A DNA stretch of 47,225 nt from JAAYCI01 sp047972265 (GTDB lineage: Bacteria; Bacillota; Clostridia; Oscillospirales; Ruminococcaceae). Positions within the stretch are counted from its first letter, which is position 1. Each line of letters starts with the position of its first letter. The position numbers were made by a program, and so were the translations under genes. Location: NCBI GenBank assembly GCA_047972265.1, contig JBKEAM010000077.1, positions 1-47,225 on the forward strand, given 5' to 3'. Of this stretch, positions 17,475 through 25,000 are shown piece after piece. Below the pieces are notes generated by a model. That model was not told the DNA's origin and did no database searches. It was given only the letters and a program-made list of their open reading frames with translations.

Positions 17475-19358
17475 ATGCTTACAATGGAAAGTACCATCCG
17501 CGAGGTTTATAGCCATCCGGTTGGAAAAGACCTGATGAATCTGCTTTTAAACCAACTTGGCAAAGGGCCGGGCCTTATTGATAATCCCCTTGTGGGCAGT
17601 ATGCGCCTTAAAATGGCAAGCGGCCTGCTGGGCAATAAAGCCCCCGGCCTTTTAGAGGACATCCTCCATCTGCTAAATCAACAGCAGGAGGTTGCTCCAC
17701 CTTCCCCGGCGCAAATTACCCATAAATGGTGGAAAGAAGCTGTGGTATACCAAATATACCCACGCAGTTTTCAGGACAGCAACGGCAACGGCATAGGGGA
17801 TTTGCAGGGCATTCGCCAGCGTATTCCCTATTTAAAACAGTTGGGTGTAGATGTTGTGTGGCTGTCTCCCATTTACGATTCTCCCAACGATGATATGGGC
17901 TATGATATTCGGGATTACCGCAAAATCATGGCAGAATTTGGCAACATGGATGATTTTGATGCCATGCTGGCAGATTTGCATGCAAATGGCATGAAGCTGA
18001 TGATGGACATTGTGGTAAACCATACGTCAGACGAGCACGAGTGGTTTCAAAAAGCACTCAAAGACCCCAGTTCCCCCACCAAAGATTATTATATTTGGGC
18101 AAAGGGTAAAGACGGAAAAGAGCCCAATAACTGGACAAGCTTTTTTAGCGGCCTGGCGTGGAACCATTACGAAGCAAATGATGAATGGGCTCTGCACCTG
18201 TTTAGCAAAAAGCAGATGGACCTAAACTGGGATAACCCTGCCCTGCGCCACGAAGTATATGATATGATGAACTGGTGGCTAGAAAAAGGGGTAGATGGTT
18301 TTCGGCTGGATGTTATCAACTATATATCCAAAGACAACCTGCAAAACGGCAACGAAATGGTTGGGCAGGTATTTGGATTTTGCGGTATAGAGCATTATGT
18401 ATATGGCCCCCATCTGCACGAATACTTGGCCGAAATGCGCCGCAAAAGCTTTGGCAAACACGATGTGTTTACGGTGGGCGAAACCCCCGGTGTTGGGCTG
18501 GAAATGGCCCGCTTGCTTACCGCGCAAGAGCGCGGTGAGTTAGACCTTATTTTTAACTTTGACCATTTGGAAAATGCGGGCAAAACCCGCCAAAGCGATT
18601 ATGAATACGACCTGCGCGAATTAAAAGATTATTTTTTAAAGTGGCAGCAGGAGTATGGCAACAACTGCTGGCCCAGTATCTTTTTTGAAAATCACGATAA
18701 CCCGCGCATGCCCAGCAAGGTGCGTAAAGACCCTGCCCATGCGGCAATCATTGCAAAGCTGGTGGCAGTAATGCAGTTTACCCTAAAGGGCACACCTTTT
18801 TTGTATCAGGGGCAAGAACTGGGGATGACAAACTGCAACTTTGCAGGCATAGAGGAAATACGGGATGTTGAATGCATTAACCTGTATAATAAACTGTGCC
18901 AAACCATGGATGCAAAAGAGGCCTTTGAAGAAGCGATTGTTGGCACAAGGGATAATGCCCGTACCCCCATGCAGTGGAGCGGTGCCCCCAATGCCGAGTT
19001 TACCACAGGCACCCCCTGGATTAAGTTAAACCCCAATTATACCGCCATCAATGCGCAGCAGCAGTTGGAAGACGATGCTTCTGTTTTGGCCTTTTACAAA
19101 TCTTTAATCGGCTTGCGGCACGAGCATCAGGCGCTGGTATATGGAGATTTTCACCCTGTTTTTGCAAAGGAAAAAGATATTTTTTGCTATTTTAGAATTT
19201 TGGGCGACGATAAATTTTATATCGAAATAAACCTTACCGGCTTTGCCCATAAGCGCCGGGGGCCCATTGCCGAAAACCACCGTTTGCTGGCTGGCAACTA
19301 TGGCGACATTGCCGCCGAGCTTAGGCCGTACGAGGCAAATGTGTACAGGTGCCTGTAA
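17475..19358 (+). CDS. GH13 oligo-1,6-glucosidase / alpha-glucosidase
   Basis: Cytosolic exo-acting glucosidase of the oligo-1,6-glucosidase subfamily, 627 residues. Catalytic residues are all present: nucleophile Asp279 (GFRLDVINY), acid/base Glu336 (FTVGETPG) and Asp408 (FFENHDNPR). Val directly after the nucleophile is the residue linked to isomaltase-type (alpha-1,6) preference; maltases have Ala or Thr. About 80 residues precede the usual start (HKWWKEAVVYQIYPRSF); this helical extension (ESTIREVYSHPVGKDLMNLL) is not part of a standard GH13 enzyme. The ATG follows GGGAGG. No signal peptide. Alternative substrates such as sucrose or trehalose-6-phosphate cannot be excluded. Confidence 0.88.
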   Translation: MLTMESTIREVYSHPVGKDLMNLLLNQLGKGPGLIDNPLVGSMRLKMASGLLGNKAPGLLEDILHLLNQQQEVAPPSPAQITHKWWKEAVVYQIYPRSFQDSNGNGIGDLQGIRQRIPYLKQLGVDVVWLSPIYDSPNDDMGYDIRDYRKIMAEFGNMDDFDAMLADLHANGMKLMMDIVVNHTSDEHEWFQKALKDPSSPTKDYYIWAKGKDGKEPNNWTSFFSGLAWNHYEANDEWALHLFSKKQMDLNWDNPALRHEVYDMMNWWLEKGVDGFRLDVINYISKDNLQNGNEMVGQVFGFCGIEHYVYGPHLHEYLAEMRRKSFGKHDVFTVGETPGVGLEMARLLTAQERGELDLIFNFDHLENAGKTRQSDYEYDLRELKDYFLKWQQEYGNNCWPSIFFENHDNPRMPSKVRKDPAHAAIIAKLVAVMQFTLKGTPFLYQGQELGMTNCNFAGIEEIRDVECINLYNKLCQTMDAKEAFEEAIVGTRDNARTPMQWSGAPNAEFTTGTPWIKLNPNYTAINAQQQLEDDASVLAFYKSLIGLRHEHQALVYGDFHPVFAKEKDIFCYFRILGDDKFYIEINLTGFAHKRRGPIAENHRLLAGNYGDIAAELRPYEANVYRCL

Positions 19359-19378
19359 AAGTGGCATTTTAATCAAAA

Positions 19379-19426
19379 TAAAGCGCCCTAAACTACGATT
19401 TACTTCGTAAGTTTGGGCGCTTTTTA
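19379..19426 (+). terminator. Terminator of the GH13 glucosidase gene
   Basis: AAAGCGCCC pairs with GGGCGCTTT; after a bulged T the stem continues AAACT/AGTTT and ACGA/TCGT. Five T follow. Confidence 0.88.
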
Positions 19427-19473
19427 TTTGGTACGGTTTGATTGCGCTGCGCAGCACAAAGCGTTGTTAAATC

Positions 19474-19503
19474 AAAAACCCCCTGCGAAAGCAGGGGGTT
19501 TTA
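19474..19503 (-). terminator. Bidirectional terminator of the transketolase genes
   Basis: AAACCCCCTGC / GCAGGGGGTTT around a GAAA tetraloop, with A on the left and T on the right. It lies 33 bases past the transketolase stop codon. Confidence 0.9.
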
Positions 19504-19535
19504 CGTTTAGATATAAATATTACCTTAGTAAACGC

Positions 19536-20480
19536 TTACAGTTTTAGCAATTCTTTTGCTTTTACAATAAGGTTTTCGGAGGAAAGGCAAAATTCTTTTA
19601 ACAAAGCCGGAGCGGGGCCAGAATGGCCAAACTCGTCGTTTACGCCTAAGCGCAAAACGGGTACCGGATGATTCTCGGCAACCACAGCGGCAACAGCCTC
19701 GCCCAAACCGCCAATAATATTGTGCTCTTCGGCGGTAAGAATACGGCCGGTCTTTTTAGCAGATTCAATTACCAGCTCTTTATCAATGGGCTTAATGGTA
19801 GCCATGTTTACAACACGGGCAGAGATACCCTCGGCTGCCAAAGCTTCGGCGGCAACAATGGCCTCGTATACCATCAGGCCAGTGGCAATAATGGTAAGGT
19901 CTGTGCCTTCGCTTAAAACTTCGCCCTTGCCAATGGTAAACTTGTAGTTGCTTTCGTCGTGGAATACGGCGGTGGCCAAGCGGCCAAAGCGCATGTATAC
20001 AGGGCCCTCAAACTCGTAAGCGGCCTTTACAACAGCGCGTGCTTCTACGTCATCGGCCGGGCAAATTACTGTCATGCCGGGGATAACGCGCATTAAAGAA
20101 AAATCTTCGATACACTGGTGAGAAGCCCCGTCCTCACCCACGCTAATGCCGCCGTGTGTGGCGCCAATTTTTACGTTTAGGTGGGGGTAGCCAACACTGT
20201 TGCGTACCTGCTCGTATGCACGGCCTGCGGCAAACATTGCAAAGGTTGCGGCAAAGGGAACAAGGCCGCAGGTAGAAAGGCCGGCAGCATAGCTAATCAT
20301 GTTGCTTTCTGCAATGCCCATGTTAAAGTGGCGATCGGGAAAAGCCTCTTTAAAAATATTGGTTTTGGTTGCTTCCGACAGGTCAGCGTCCAGTACAACC
20401 AGATTTTTATGTTCTGCACCCAAAGCTGCCAGTGCTTTACCGTAGCTTTCGCGGGTGGCAATTTTTTGCAGCTCAGCCAT
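19536..20480 (-). CDS. tkt: Transketolase, C-terminal subunit
   Basis: The pyrimidine-binding and C-terminal domains of a transketolase encoded as a separate gene (314 residues). Together with the N-terminal subunit it moves two-carbon units in the non-oxidative pentose phosphate pathway. It has the usual layout: Transket_pyr domain (ESNMISYAAGLSTCGLVPFAATF, Glu of the TPP activation motif in GIAESNM) and Transketolase_C domain (AEEHNIIGGLGEAVAAV). The ATG follows GGAGG and overlaps the N-terminal subunit by eight bases, so the halves are coupled and likely made in equal amounts. Split transketolases are common in Clostridia and archaea. Confidence 0.94.
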   Translation of the reverse strand: MAELQKIATRESYGKALAALGAEHKNLVVLDADLSEATKTNIFKEAFPDRHFNMGIAESNMISYAAGLSTCGLVPFAATFAMFAAGRAYEQVRNSVGYPHLNVKIGATHGGISVGEDGASHQCIEDFSLMRVIPGMTVICPADDVEARAVVKAAYEFEGPVYMRFGRLATAVFHDESNYKFTIGKGEVLSEGTDLTIIATGLMVYEAIVAAEALAAEGISARVVNMATIKPIDKELVIESAKKTGRILTAEEHNIIGGLGEAVAAVVAENHPVPVLRLGVNDEFGHSGPAPALLKEFCLSSENLIVKAKELLKL

Positions 20481-21324
20481 TGGCTTCTACCTCCTTGCTC
20501 AATTCTGCAAGCTCTTTAGAGGCCGCCTCGTACTCGGCATCGTTAGGAGCTTTGCCGTGCCAACCAGCTTTATTTTCCATAAAGCTAATGCCCTTGCCTT
20601 TAGTGGTTTTTGCAATAATGGCAGTGGGTTTGCCCTTAACGGTGCGGGCTTTGGCAAATGCTTCTTCAATTTCATCAAAGTTATTGCCGTTAATGCAAAT
20701 AACTTCAAAACCAAAAGCGTCCATTTTTTTGTCCACCGGGTCCGAGCACATAACCTCGGCGGTGGGGCCGTCTATCTGTAAACCGTTTATATCAATTACA
20801 ACACATAGGTTGTCCAGCTTAAAGTGTGCGGCAGACATAAAGGCTTCCCAGCACTGGCCTTCTTCCAATTCACCATCGCCCATTAGGGAGTATACGCGGT
20901 TGGTAGCGCCGTTTACCTTTGCGCCCAAAGCCATGCCGCAAGCGGCCGAAATGCCCTGTCCTAGGCTGCCGGTGCTCATGTCTACACCGGGGGTTAAACG
21001 CATGCTGGGGTGTCCCTGCAGGTGGCTGCCAATTTGGCGAAAGGTAAGCAGATCGGATTTTGGGAAAAATCCACGCTCTGCCAAAGTGCCATACAGGCCG
21101 GGGGTGCAGTGACCCTTAGAGAGAACAAAACGGTCCCGATCTTCCTTGTGGGGATTTTGCGGGTCGATGTTCATCTCTTTAAAATAAAGATAAGTGAAAA
21201 TATCCGCCGATCCCAAAGAGCCGCCCGGATGCCCGGATTTGGCTGCATGGGTTTCGTCCAGGATGTCCTGGCGGACGCGTAGGGCGGTACGCGTGAGGTT
21301 CTGACGTTCGCTTTGTGTCATCAT
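20473..21324 (-). CDS. tkt: Transketolase, N-terminal (TPP-binding) subunit
   Basis: The thiamine-diphosphate-binding half, 283 residues. The TPP motif GDGELEEGQCWEAFMSAAHF...NLCVVIDING (about residues 145-177) is intact, and HAAKSGHPGGSLGSADIFTYLY is the substrate and cofactor entry of the family. Two ATG codons open the frame (21324 and 21321) and either could start. A promoter with an extended -10 lies 80 bases upstream. With the overlapping C-terminal gene it makes one functional enzyme, and prs nearby uses its product pool. Confidence 0.94.
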   Translation of the reverse strand: MMTQSERQNLTRTALRVRQDILDETHAAKSGHPGGSLGSADIFTYLYFKEMNIDPQNPHKEDRDRFVLSKGHCTPGLYGTLAERGFFPKSDLLTFRQIGSHLQGHPSMRLTPGVDMSTGSLGQGISAACGMALGAKVNGATNRVYSLMGDGELEEGQCWEAFMSAAHFKLDNLCVVIDINGLQIDGPTAEVMCSDPVDKKMDAFGFEVICINGNNFDEIEEAFAKARTVKGKPTAIIAKTTKGKGISFMENKAGWHGKAPNDAEYEAASKELAELSKEVEANG

Positions 21325-21403
21325 AAATACCCCAAAAACCTTTCCTTAAATGTCCGGATGTCCCAAATTATTAGGCTGTGGGTCCGGCAACTTTTGCCCT
21401 GCC

Positions 21404-21432
21404 ATTATACCATCTTAGGGCTTTATACGCAA
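21404..21432 (-). promoter_or_regulatory. Promoter of the split transketolase genes
   Basis: Minus strand TTGCGT, 17 bases, and a perfect extended -10 TGGTATAAT. Confidence 0.75.
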
Positions 21433-21707
21433 TGTTTGGCCCCTTACATTGATAAATTATATACAAACATTCATCGGCATAAATTGCACGGTATTAGGTA
21501 TGCTATTGCAATAGAGCAGCTAAAAAGTGGGTTGGGTTAAATTTAAGCATTAAAGCATATAATGTGTATAATAAAAATCATAAAATACAAGAGGTAATAT
21601 ATTTGCCGCCAAAATGTATTTTTGGTAGGATAGTAGTATGCTCATTCAAATTAAAACACTCAGGGTTAATGGTGCAGCAAAGCGTATGTAAAATAAAGAT
21701 TTTGATG
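21433..21707. other. AT-rich gap between transketolase and the V-ATPase-like pair
   Basis: No gene I can support. Frames here are short and have no family resemblance or ribosome sites. A 17-codon ATG frame near 21638 (MLIQIKTLRVNGAAKRM) is possible but unsupported. Confidence 0.4.
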
Positions 21708-21736
21708 TTGATTTTATCCGGTACAATAAATATGCT
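21708..21736 (+). promoter_or_regulatory. Probable promoter of the V-ATPase-like stalk pair
   Basis: TTGATT, 17-base spacer, TATGCT, about 75 bases before the first ATG. Confidence 0.5.
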
Positions 21737-21812
21737 AGGGTGAAGTTTGCCTGTAAACAAGCAATATTTAGCAGTTATATAAAATATATACCCAAACAGA
21801 AAGGTGGGCATT

Positions 21813-22154
21813 ATGCCGCAAGAAACCGAGGAGATGATTTTGCTGGCCGAAAAAAAGGCAAAGCAAAGGGTAAAGGCGGCAGAAATGCAGGCGGCAGAAA
21901 TGCTGCGTGCAGCAGAAGCCGAAGCAACCCGCCTACTGCAAAATGCAGAAGAAAAATCTCGTATTGATGCAGCCAATGCCCTCTTGCGTGAGGATGAGTA
22001 CGAAAAAGAAGAGGGAGAAAAGCAGCAGGCTATTTTAAAGGATAAACTGCAGCAGATGCAAATTAGAGCCGAGCAAAACCAAACAGAGGCCGTACAAAAA
22101 GTAATAGATATGCTGCAAGGCCCTTTTGCACGGCAAAGGCGGGTGCAAAAATGA
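21813..22154 (+). CDS. V-type ATPase subunit G/H-like coiled-coil protein
   Basis: A 113-residue, almost wholly charged and helical protein: EEMILLAEKKAKQRVKAAEM, then AAEMLRAAEAEATRLLQNAE. The Ala/Glu/Lys heptads predict one long coiled coil, the form of the V/A-ATPase G (H) stalk subunit. The ATG at 21813 follows AAAGGTGG; a GTG three codons earlier is less likely. It overlaps the next gene (subunit E-like) by four bases. G and E pair as the peripheral stalk in V-ATPases, which supports the call, but coiled coils match many proteins, so the identity rests mainly on its partner. Confidence 0.65.
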   Translation: MPQETEEMILLAEKKAKQRVKAAEMQAAEMLRAAEAEATRLLQNAEEKSRIDAANALLREDEYEKEEGEKQQAILKDKLQQMQIRAEQNQTEAVQKVIDMLQGPFARQRRVQK

Positions 22155-22753
22155 AAAAAACAGTGCAGCAAATTGAAGCTGATGCAATACAGCAGGCGCA
22201 GCAAATTATGGCAGGTGCCCGCGCTAAAAACAGCCAGATTGTAACCGGCGCCCGCCATAAAAGTGAGATGATAGTGGCGGATATTGCCATTGGATCTGCT
22301 TACACTTTTAAAGAAAAGCGGGATGCTTTTTTAGAACAGCAAGAGCAAATAAAAGTAAGCAGCATGCAAAACCAGCAAAAGCAACTGGTACAAAAAACAA
22401 AAGATGTGGTTTGGCAGGCACTGCAAGCACTGGATGCGGATGAATATTTTGCTGTTTTGGGCAATGCGGTACTGGCGGATATAACAGCACATACTGGGGT
22501 AAAAAAATGCACCCTTTCGTTTTGCCCAAAAGAAGAAAAGCTACTGCCCCACTGGTTTATAAAAGAACTGCAAAATCATCTGCCGGCAGGGGCGGTGCTT
22601 ACCCTTGCAAAAGCCGACGAAGAAGTAGAAGAAGGCTGTATTATACAGTACAAAGAGTATCAAAAAAAGATTAATTTACAATATGTATTTTTAAATCATC
22701 GAAAAAAAATAGAAGAAATAATTGCCGATGCTCTTTTTGAGCAAGAAAAATAA
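22151..22753 (+). CDS. V-type ATP synthase subunit E-like protein
   Basis: A 200-residue protein. The N-terminal half is a helical stalk (KKTVQQIEADAIQQAQQIMA...), and the C-terminal half resembles the globular head of V/A-ATPase subunit E: alternating strands, the glycine/Ile turn EEGCIIQYKEYQKKINLQYV and the closing helix KKIEEIIADALFEQ. In complete operons E lies among I, K, C, F, A, B and D genes. Here it is followed directly by a terminator, and no other subunit is in the window. Coupled to the upstream gene by a four-base overlap. It may serve an ATPase encoded elsewhere, or be a relocated or repurposed stalk. Confidence 0.75.
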   Translation: MKKTVQQIEADAIQQAQQIMAGARAKNSQIVTGARHKSEMIVADIAIGSAYTFKEKRDAFLEQQEQIKVSSMQNQQKQLVQKTKDVVWQALQALDADEYFAVLGNAVLADITAHTGVKKCTLSFCPKEEKLLPHWFIKELQNHLPAGAVLTLAKADEEVEEGCIIQYKEYQKKINLQYVFLNHRKKIEEIIADALFEQEK

Positions 22754-22761
22754 AACATAAA

Positions 22762-22798
22762 TAAATCCCCTTTTGCTTAGATGCGAAAGGGGATTTTG
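22762..22798 (+). terminator. Bidirectional terminator between the stalk pair and metA
   Basis: AAATCCCCTTTTGC / GCGAAAGGGGATTT stem, six-base loop, T run on the plus side and A run on the other. It serves both converging genes. Confidence 0.88.
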
Positions 22799-22810
22799 TA
22801 TGCAATAAAA

Positions 22811-23740
22811 CTATTTTGGGCCAACAGCTAGTTGAGAAAGATCGTAGGGGGTGCTTTGGTAAACATAATGGTTTAGCCAGTTAGAGTACATCAGGTTGGC
22901 ATGGCTGCGCCAACGGTACAAAATAGGCTGGTTGGGGTCATCGTTTAAATAGTAGTGTTTTGGCACAGGGGGCGTAAGGCCGCGCTGGGTGTCTCTTAAA
23001 TATTCGTTTTGCAATGTTTCTTTATCATATTCAAGGTGGCCAAGCACATATATTTCGCGGCCATTTTCGGTGCTTAGCATATGCAGGCCCGCTTCTTCAC
23101 TTTCGGCCAGTATACGAAGCTCGGGTACGGCGGCAACATCTGTTTTTAAAATATCCGCATTGCGGGAGTGTGGTGCGTAAAAAATTTCATCAAAGCCGCG
23201 CATTAAGGGATTGTTGGGACGCACCACCTGGTGCTCAAATACGCCGTGTAATTTTTGCGGCAGGTCTACTTTGGGTATACCATAGTGATAATTTAGTGCC
23301 GCCATAGCGCCCCAGCACAAAAACATACTGGAGTAAACATTGGTTTTTGCAAAATCAAACAGGCTTTCCAGCTCGGGCCAATAGTCTACCTCATGGTAGG
23401 GCAGGTGCTCTACAGGTGCGCCGGTAATAATCATTCCGTCAAACCGGTGTTTTTGCACTTCATCCAATGTTTGGTAAAAAGCAGCCAAGTGTGCGTTGGG
23501 TGTATGGGTAGATTCGTGCGAGCCGGTGCGCAGCAATGTAAGGCGTACCTGTAAAGGTGTATTGGCAAGCATACGCGCCAGCTGGGTTTCGGTTTGTATT
23601 TTGTCGGGCATTAAATTTACAATTAAAATATCCAACGGACGAATATCTTGTGTTTGGGCGCGCTCTTGGGTAATTACAAAAATATTTTCGTCCTGCAGGG
23701 TGCCAAAAGCGGGCAGTTCCGGTGGGATAATTACTGGCAT
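22811..23740 (-). CDS. metA: Homoserine O-acetyltransferase (MetA family)
   Basis: First committed step of methionine synthesis: acyl transfer to homoserine. It is a 309-residue MetA-fold enzyme, not the MetX type. The acyl-enzyme Cys142 is in FLCWGAMAAL. Residue 111 is Glu (GAPVE), the residue shown in MetA studies to select acetyl-CoA; succinyl enzymes have Gly there. So it is an acetyltransferase despite the frequent 'succinyltransferase' label. The C-terminal YRWRSHANLMYSNWLNHYVYQ is typical. The ATG follows TTGGAGG. It converges on the stalk pair and is preceded by a roughly 200-base leader with a small ORF further up. I see no SAM-riboswitch signature. Confidence 0.95.
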   Translation of the reverse strand: MPVIIPPELPAFGTLQDENIFVITQERAQTQDIRPLDILIVNLMPDKIQTETQLARMLANTPLQVRLTLLRTGSHESTHTPNAHLAAFYQTLDEVQKHRFDGMIITGAPVEHLPYHEVDYWPELESLFDFAKTNVYSSMFLCWGAMAALNYHYGIPKVDLPQKLHGVFEHQVVRPNNPLMRGFDEIFYAPHSRNADILKTDVAAVPELRILAESEEAGLHMLSTENGREIYVLGHLEYDKETLQNEYLRDTQRGLTPPVPKHYYLNDDPNQPILYRWRSHANLMYSNWLNHYVYQSTPYDLSQLAVGPK

Positions 23741-23944
23741 AGGGGGATTTCCTCCAATACAAAATACAAAAAATGAATCAATAAATACTTTTTGTATAAA
23801 TGATTTTTAGTTTTGGGGTAATAGTGGGTGCCCCTGTTTTATTACAACAAAACAAAGGCGGTTAATACTGCCCCTTGGTGTAGTGTTATCTCTATGTACA
23901 AAACCCGGTGCCGCAAGCGGCGGCGGGCAAAATTAGGTGGGTTT
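23741..23944 (-). other. Region between metA and the small ORF, with a GC-rich hairpin
   Basis: On the minus strand CCCGCCGCCGC-TT-GCGGCACCGGG (about 23900-23925) folds into a GC-rich hairpin followed by TTTTG, so it may end the small-ORF transcript. A weak TTACCC-17-TATACA pair about 80 bases before metA could be its own promoter. No SAM-I, T-box or other known leader is recognisable. Confidence 0.45.
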
Positions 23945-24052
23945 TTAAATGCCGCGCAGCGGCATTCGAAAAAGAGAGGAAGAAGCATTGTACAGCCACA
24001 AACCCATAGGGCAATACAAATAACCCGGTTTACGCTTTAGGATGTTTTTCAT
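23945..24052 (-). CDS. Small ORF (35 residues) with a very strong ribosome site
   Basis: Unrecognised. The frame reads MKNILKRKPGYLYCPMGLWL then YNASSSLFRMPLRGI, basic at the N-terminus with an aromatic centre. The support is the ribosome site AGGAGGAGG seven bases before the ATG, with TATACT-like elements upstream. The last six codons form a perfect hairpin (AATGCCGC/GCGGCATT), so translation would open it. It may be a leader peptide for metA, a free small protein, or chance. Confidence 0.45.
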   Translation of the reverse strand: MKNILKRKPGYLYCPMGLWLYNASSSLFRMPLRGI

Positions 24053-24300
24053 ATGGGCCTCCTCCTACAAAATTACTATATATTTAGTATACTATATTGC
24101 CGCAAGCAGGGCTATAGCAAAACCGCATTTTTTACAGATACTATGCGTGTTTAAGCGGATGTAAAACAGCTGTACAGCATAAAGGTAAAACCAACCAAGG
24201 CATGTATACTGTTATAGTGTATTTTACCTGCATTTTACCTTATGCAGGTAGCGGCTTTACATTATAAATACTACTATAAATACAGGAGGTGATGCTAAAG
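24053..24300. other. Divergent region between two small-ORF units
   Basis: 248 bases with promoter-like TATACT elements facing both ways (about 24080 minus, 24206 plus). It also holds a 9-base inverted repeat at 24225-24250. No further ORF. Confidence 0.4.
24225..24250. repeat. Inverted repeat upstream of the tiny membrane ORF
   Basis: TACCTGCAT ... ATGCAGGTA, perfect 9-base arms with an eight-base spacer, about 50 bases before the ATG at 24301; possible operator or hairpin. Confidence 0.5.
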
Positions 24301-24402
24301 ATGAAGCAGCAGAATGTACGTTCCGAATGGGTATTGGCAATAACAGCTACAATTGCTGTTTTAATGGTTTTTGGATGGGTGTTTATTATAGGGAGATTAT
24401 AA
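24301..24402 (+). CDS. Tiny single-pass membrane protein (33 residues)
   Basis: Unrecognised. MKQQNVRSEWVLAITATIAV continues LMVFGWVFIIGRL: a short polar N-terminus, then one hydrophobic helix of about 22 residues ending in Arg. It has an excellent ribosome site (AGGAGGTGAT, nine bases from the ATG) and its stop lies one base before the next small gene, so the two form a unit. Too short for standard gene callers. Single-helix peptides of this kind often regulate a membrane protein, but no partner can be named. Confidence 0.6.
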   Translation: MKQQNVRSEWVLAITATIAVLMVFGWVFIIGRL

Positions 24403-24403
24403 A

Positions 24404-24592
24404 ATGAAAACAAACGAACTGCCATTGCTGGAAAGCGACTTGCAGTGGCTGTGTGGTGCAATAAACCGTCCTGTTAAAAACGGGGATAAAAAGATGATTT
24501 CTTTTTACCTTGCAAAGGGGTGTTCTTTAAAAGAGGTTGCACGGCTGCTGCTGGAAGAAGACAGGCGGGTTTCAAGTGCGCTAGCTGTCTAA
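24404..24592 (+). CDS. Small protein of unknown function (62 residues)
   Basis: Not recognised. MKTNELPLLESDLQWLCGAI, a short loop (NRPVKNGDKK), then a helical part MISFYLAKGCSLKEVARLLL-EEDRRVSSAL. The second half has the spacing of a small helix-turn-helix (YLAKGCSLKEVARLL), so DNA binding is conceivable but unproven. The ATG is one base after the stop of the tiny membrane ORF and follows GGGAG. A weak AAAGC/GCTTT hairpin with a T tract lies just after the stop at 24591-24611. Confidence 0.6.
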   Translation: MKTNELPLLESDLQWLCGAINRPVKNGDKKMISFYLAKGCSLKEVARLLLEEDRRVSSALAV

Positions 24593-24830
24593 AGCTTCCT
24601 GCTTTTTTTATTTATTCTATTTTGCGGCTAGGCCCTGTAAAGCAGGCCGGAAATTATATATAAGCAGCAGGGTTTTGTGTTAAAACAAAATGCTGCTAAA
24701 AGCAATAAAAGGAACAAACAATAAAATACATTTATAAAATAGCTGTAAAAGTCCACTTTTTTATAAGTGGTTTTTTGTTTTTTAATACCTCATATGTATA
24801 ATATACTATTAAATAAACAAAAACTTTCGC
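24593..24830. other. AT-rich gap with one inverted repeat
   Basis: No ORF supported. AGCAGCA...TGCTGCT with inner TTTTGT/ACAAAA (24662-24698) forms a hairpin without a clear T run. Confidence 0.4.
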
Positions 24831-24859
24831 TTGACCTTCCCCTTGTTTTATCGTAGGAT
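24831..24859 (+). promoter_or_regulatory. Probable promoter of the ABC exporter operon
   Basis: TTGACC, 17-base spacer, TAGGAT. It lies 200 bases before the first ABC gene, leaving a long structured leader. Confidence 0.5.
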
Positions 24860-24889
24860 ATATAAAGTAAGATAAGAGAAAAGGCATTA

Positions 24890-25000
24890 ATTCCACCGCA
24901 ACTAACGCAACAAATTGTCGTATACGTCTGATGCTATGATCAACTGCATAGCCTACCAAATGGTACCAGCGCCGTACGGCGAAGGGTGCTGTTTTTTTAT
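24890..25000 (+). promoter_or_regulatory. Structured leader with internal terminator ahead of the ABC exporter (attenuator)
   Basis: Downstream of the promoter the leader holds GCTATG/CATAGC and TACC-AAA-TGGTA hairpins. A terminator follows: CAGCGCC pairs with GGTGCTG, then seven T at 24992-24998. The 12-base palindrome CGCCGTACGGCG lies inside the terminator and could form an alternative fold. The first ABC ATG is 67 bases after the T run, so transcription must pass this site. A frame of 24 codons starting at ATG 24936 region (MINCIAYQMVPAPYGEGCC...) runs through the terminator but has no ribosome site. It resembles no riboswitch I can name. Confidence 0.6.

Noticed and set aside
21578..22258. 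227-codon minus-strand frame opposite the V-ATPase-like genes
   Set aside because: It is the antisense shadow of two coupled plus-strand genes, rich in Cys/Ser/Phe from complementing Ala/Glu/Lys codons, and has no ribosome site.
23741..23950. Possible SAM riboswitch upstream of metA
   Set aside because: None of the conserved SAM-I core segments is visible; only simple hairpins.
24890..25000. T-box or guanidine riboswitch in the ABC exporter leader
   Set aside because: No GGTGGTACCGCG T-box or recognisable guanidine motif; left as an unassigned attenuator.
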